Source: Halieaceae bacterium (GTDB lineage: Bacteria > Pseudomonadota > Gammaproteobacteria > Pseudomonadales > Halieaceae). From it: a stretch of 7,779 nt of DNA. Location: positions 1-7,779 of the forward strand of contig JABJAS010000431.1 in assembly GCA_018666055.1 (NCBI GenBank), given 5' to 3'. A program made the translations under genes and the position numbers. Below, piece by piece: positions 7,014 to 7,779 of this stretch. Numbering within the stretch: position 1 is the first letter of the stretch; every line of letters begins with the position of its first letter. The notes under the pieces are model-generated. The model was not told where the DNA came from. It ran no database searches and saw only the letters and a list, made by a program, of their open reading frames with translations.

Positions 7014-7041
7014 TAACGTGCTGGCCCTGTGAGGTGCAGAG

Positions 7042-7779
7042 ATGATTGAAACAGATCGATTGGTGGCGCCCGACCCCTCAGATGGCCGCGAGGAGGCTGT
7101 TGATCGTGCGATTAGGCCACGCCGCCTTGACGATTATATTGGCCAAACAGCGGTGCGTGAGCAGATGGAGATTTTTCTTTCTGCCGCGCGAGGGCGCGGA
7201 GAGCCGCTGGACCACACGCTGATTTTTGGACCACCTGGGTTGGGCAAGACGACTTTGGCCAGCATTATTGCAGAGGAGATGGGCGTACAGCTGAAAACGA
7301 CCAGCGGGCCTATTTTAGAAAAGGCGGGTGATATTGCGGCGCTGATGACCAATTTAGAGCCGGGCGACGTGCTCTTTATCGATGAAATTCATCGTTTGAG
7401 CCCCCATGTCGAGGAAATATTGTATCCGGCGATGGAAGATTACCAGCTCGATATCATGATTGGTGAGGGTCCTGCTGCGCGATCGATCAAGCTCGATTTA
7501 CCGCCGTTTACGCTCGTAGGGGCGACCACTCGAGCTGGACTCCTCACGTCGCCCCTCAGGGACCGATTCGGGATTGTGCAGCGCCTGGAGTTCTATGACG
7601 CCGCTGAGTTGACCGAAATCGTCAGCCGCTCTGCGGGTATCTTGGCTATTCCCACCGACAGCCCCGGTGCCGCAGCCATCGCGCGACGCTCGCGCGGCAC
7701 GCCACGTATTGCTAATCGACTCCTGCGCCGAGTGCGCGATTTCGCAGAGGTCAAGGCAGATGGGACCGTGAACGGCGAT
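7042..7779 (+). CDS. ruvB: Holliday junction branch migration helicase RuvB, N-terminal part
   Basis: RuvB is the AAA+ hexameric motor that drives branch migration on junctions held by RuvA. The window holds 246 codons of a protein usually about 335-350 long and ends in frame. It begins [10 protein letters not shown] (E. coli MIEADRLISA). Visible features are Walker [10 protein letters not shown] (63-71), Walker B LFIDE (111-115), the RuvA-contacting beta-hairpin around [13 protein letters not shown] (131-143), sensor 1 GATTRAG (160-166), the arginine finger R175 in LRDRFG, and the sensor 2 segment [10 protein letters not shown]. The winged-helix DNA-binding domain lies beyond the edge. GAGGTG (7031-7036) sits five bases before the ATG. 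No SOS box is visible in the ruvA-ruvB gap, consistent with transcription from upstream. Confidence 0.97.
   Translation, partial: MIETDRLVAPDPSDGREEAVDRAIRPRRLDDYIGQTAVREQMEIFLSAARGRGEPLDHTLIFGPPGLGKTTLASIIAEEMGVQLKTTSGPILEKAGDIAALMTNLEPGDVLFIDEIHRLSPHVEEILYPAMEDYQLDIMIGEGPAARSIKLDLPPFTLVGATTRAGLLTSPLRDRFGIVQRLEFYDAAELTEIVSRSAGILAIPTDSPGAAAIARRSRGTPRIANRLLRRVRDFAEVKADGTVNGD

Noticed and set aside
7027..7041. CTGT...CAG sequence before ruvB as a LexA box
   Set aside because: CTGTGAGGTGCAG has the wrong spacing (7 bases between CTG and CAG instead of 10). It contains the ruvB ribosome site, which explains it.

Overview
The window reads as chromosomal housekeeping DNA from a gammaproteobacterium. 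The gene order fmdB-like, aspS, yebC, ruvC, ruvA, ruvB is the one known from Pseudomonas and its relatives. The aspartyl-tRNA synthetase resembles the Pseudomonas form more closely than the E. coli form, and the DNA is moderately GC-rich. I infer a Pseudomonadales-like or marine oligotrophic gammaproteobacterium (the Halieaceae/SAR92 kind), but the sequence alone does not fix the genus.

Layout. Positions 1-2126 are on the minus strand. The 5' end of a glutamine synthetase-family gene, probably for polyamine or amine gamma-glutamylation, is cut by the window edge. It was found by translating the minus strand from 251. Upstream of it lies a complete proS. A 207-bp divergent region (2127-2333) separates proS from the plus-strand genes. 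The first plus-strand gene encodes an HU-family nucleoid protein with a short basic N-terminal tail, and it is closed by a clear intrinsic terminator. A 180-bp stretch with two or three possible hairpins follows, and then a compact run of genes to the right edge: fmdB-like zinc ribbon, aspS, yebC, ruvC, ruvA and the first 246 codons of ruvB.

How the genes work together. ProS and AspS charge tRNAs. YebC belongs to a family linked to translation and gene regulation. RuvA, RuvB and RuvC form the Holliday-junction branch-migration and resolution machine. The HU-like protein compacts or bends DNA. Short gaps (31, 9, 62, 9 and 28 bp) and the shared strand suggest that fmdB-aspS-yebC-ruvCAB is largely co-transcribed.

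I found no convincing new system: there is no mobile element, CRISPR array, toxin-antitoxin pair or defence module. The points most worth a second look are the inverted repeat ahead of the glutamine synthetase gene, the tandem hairpins between HU and fmdB, the mixed specificity signature in AspRS, and the tailed HU variant. Three starts (proS, fmdB, aspS) are better placed downstream of the longest open frame.
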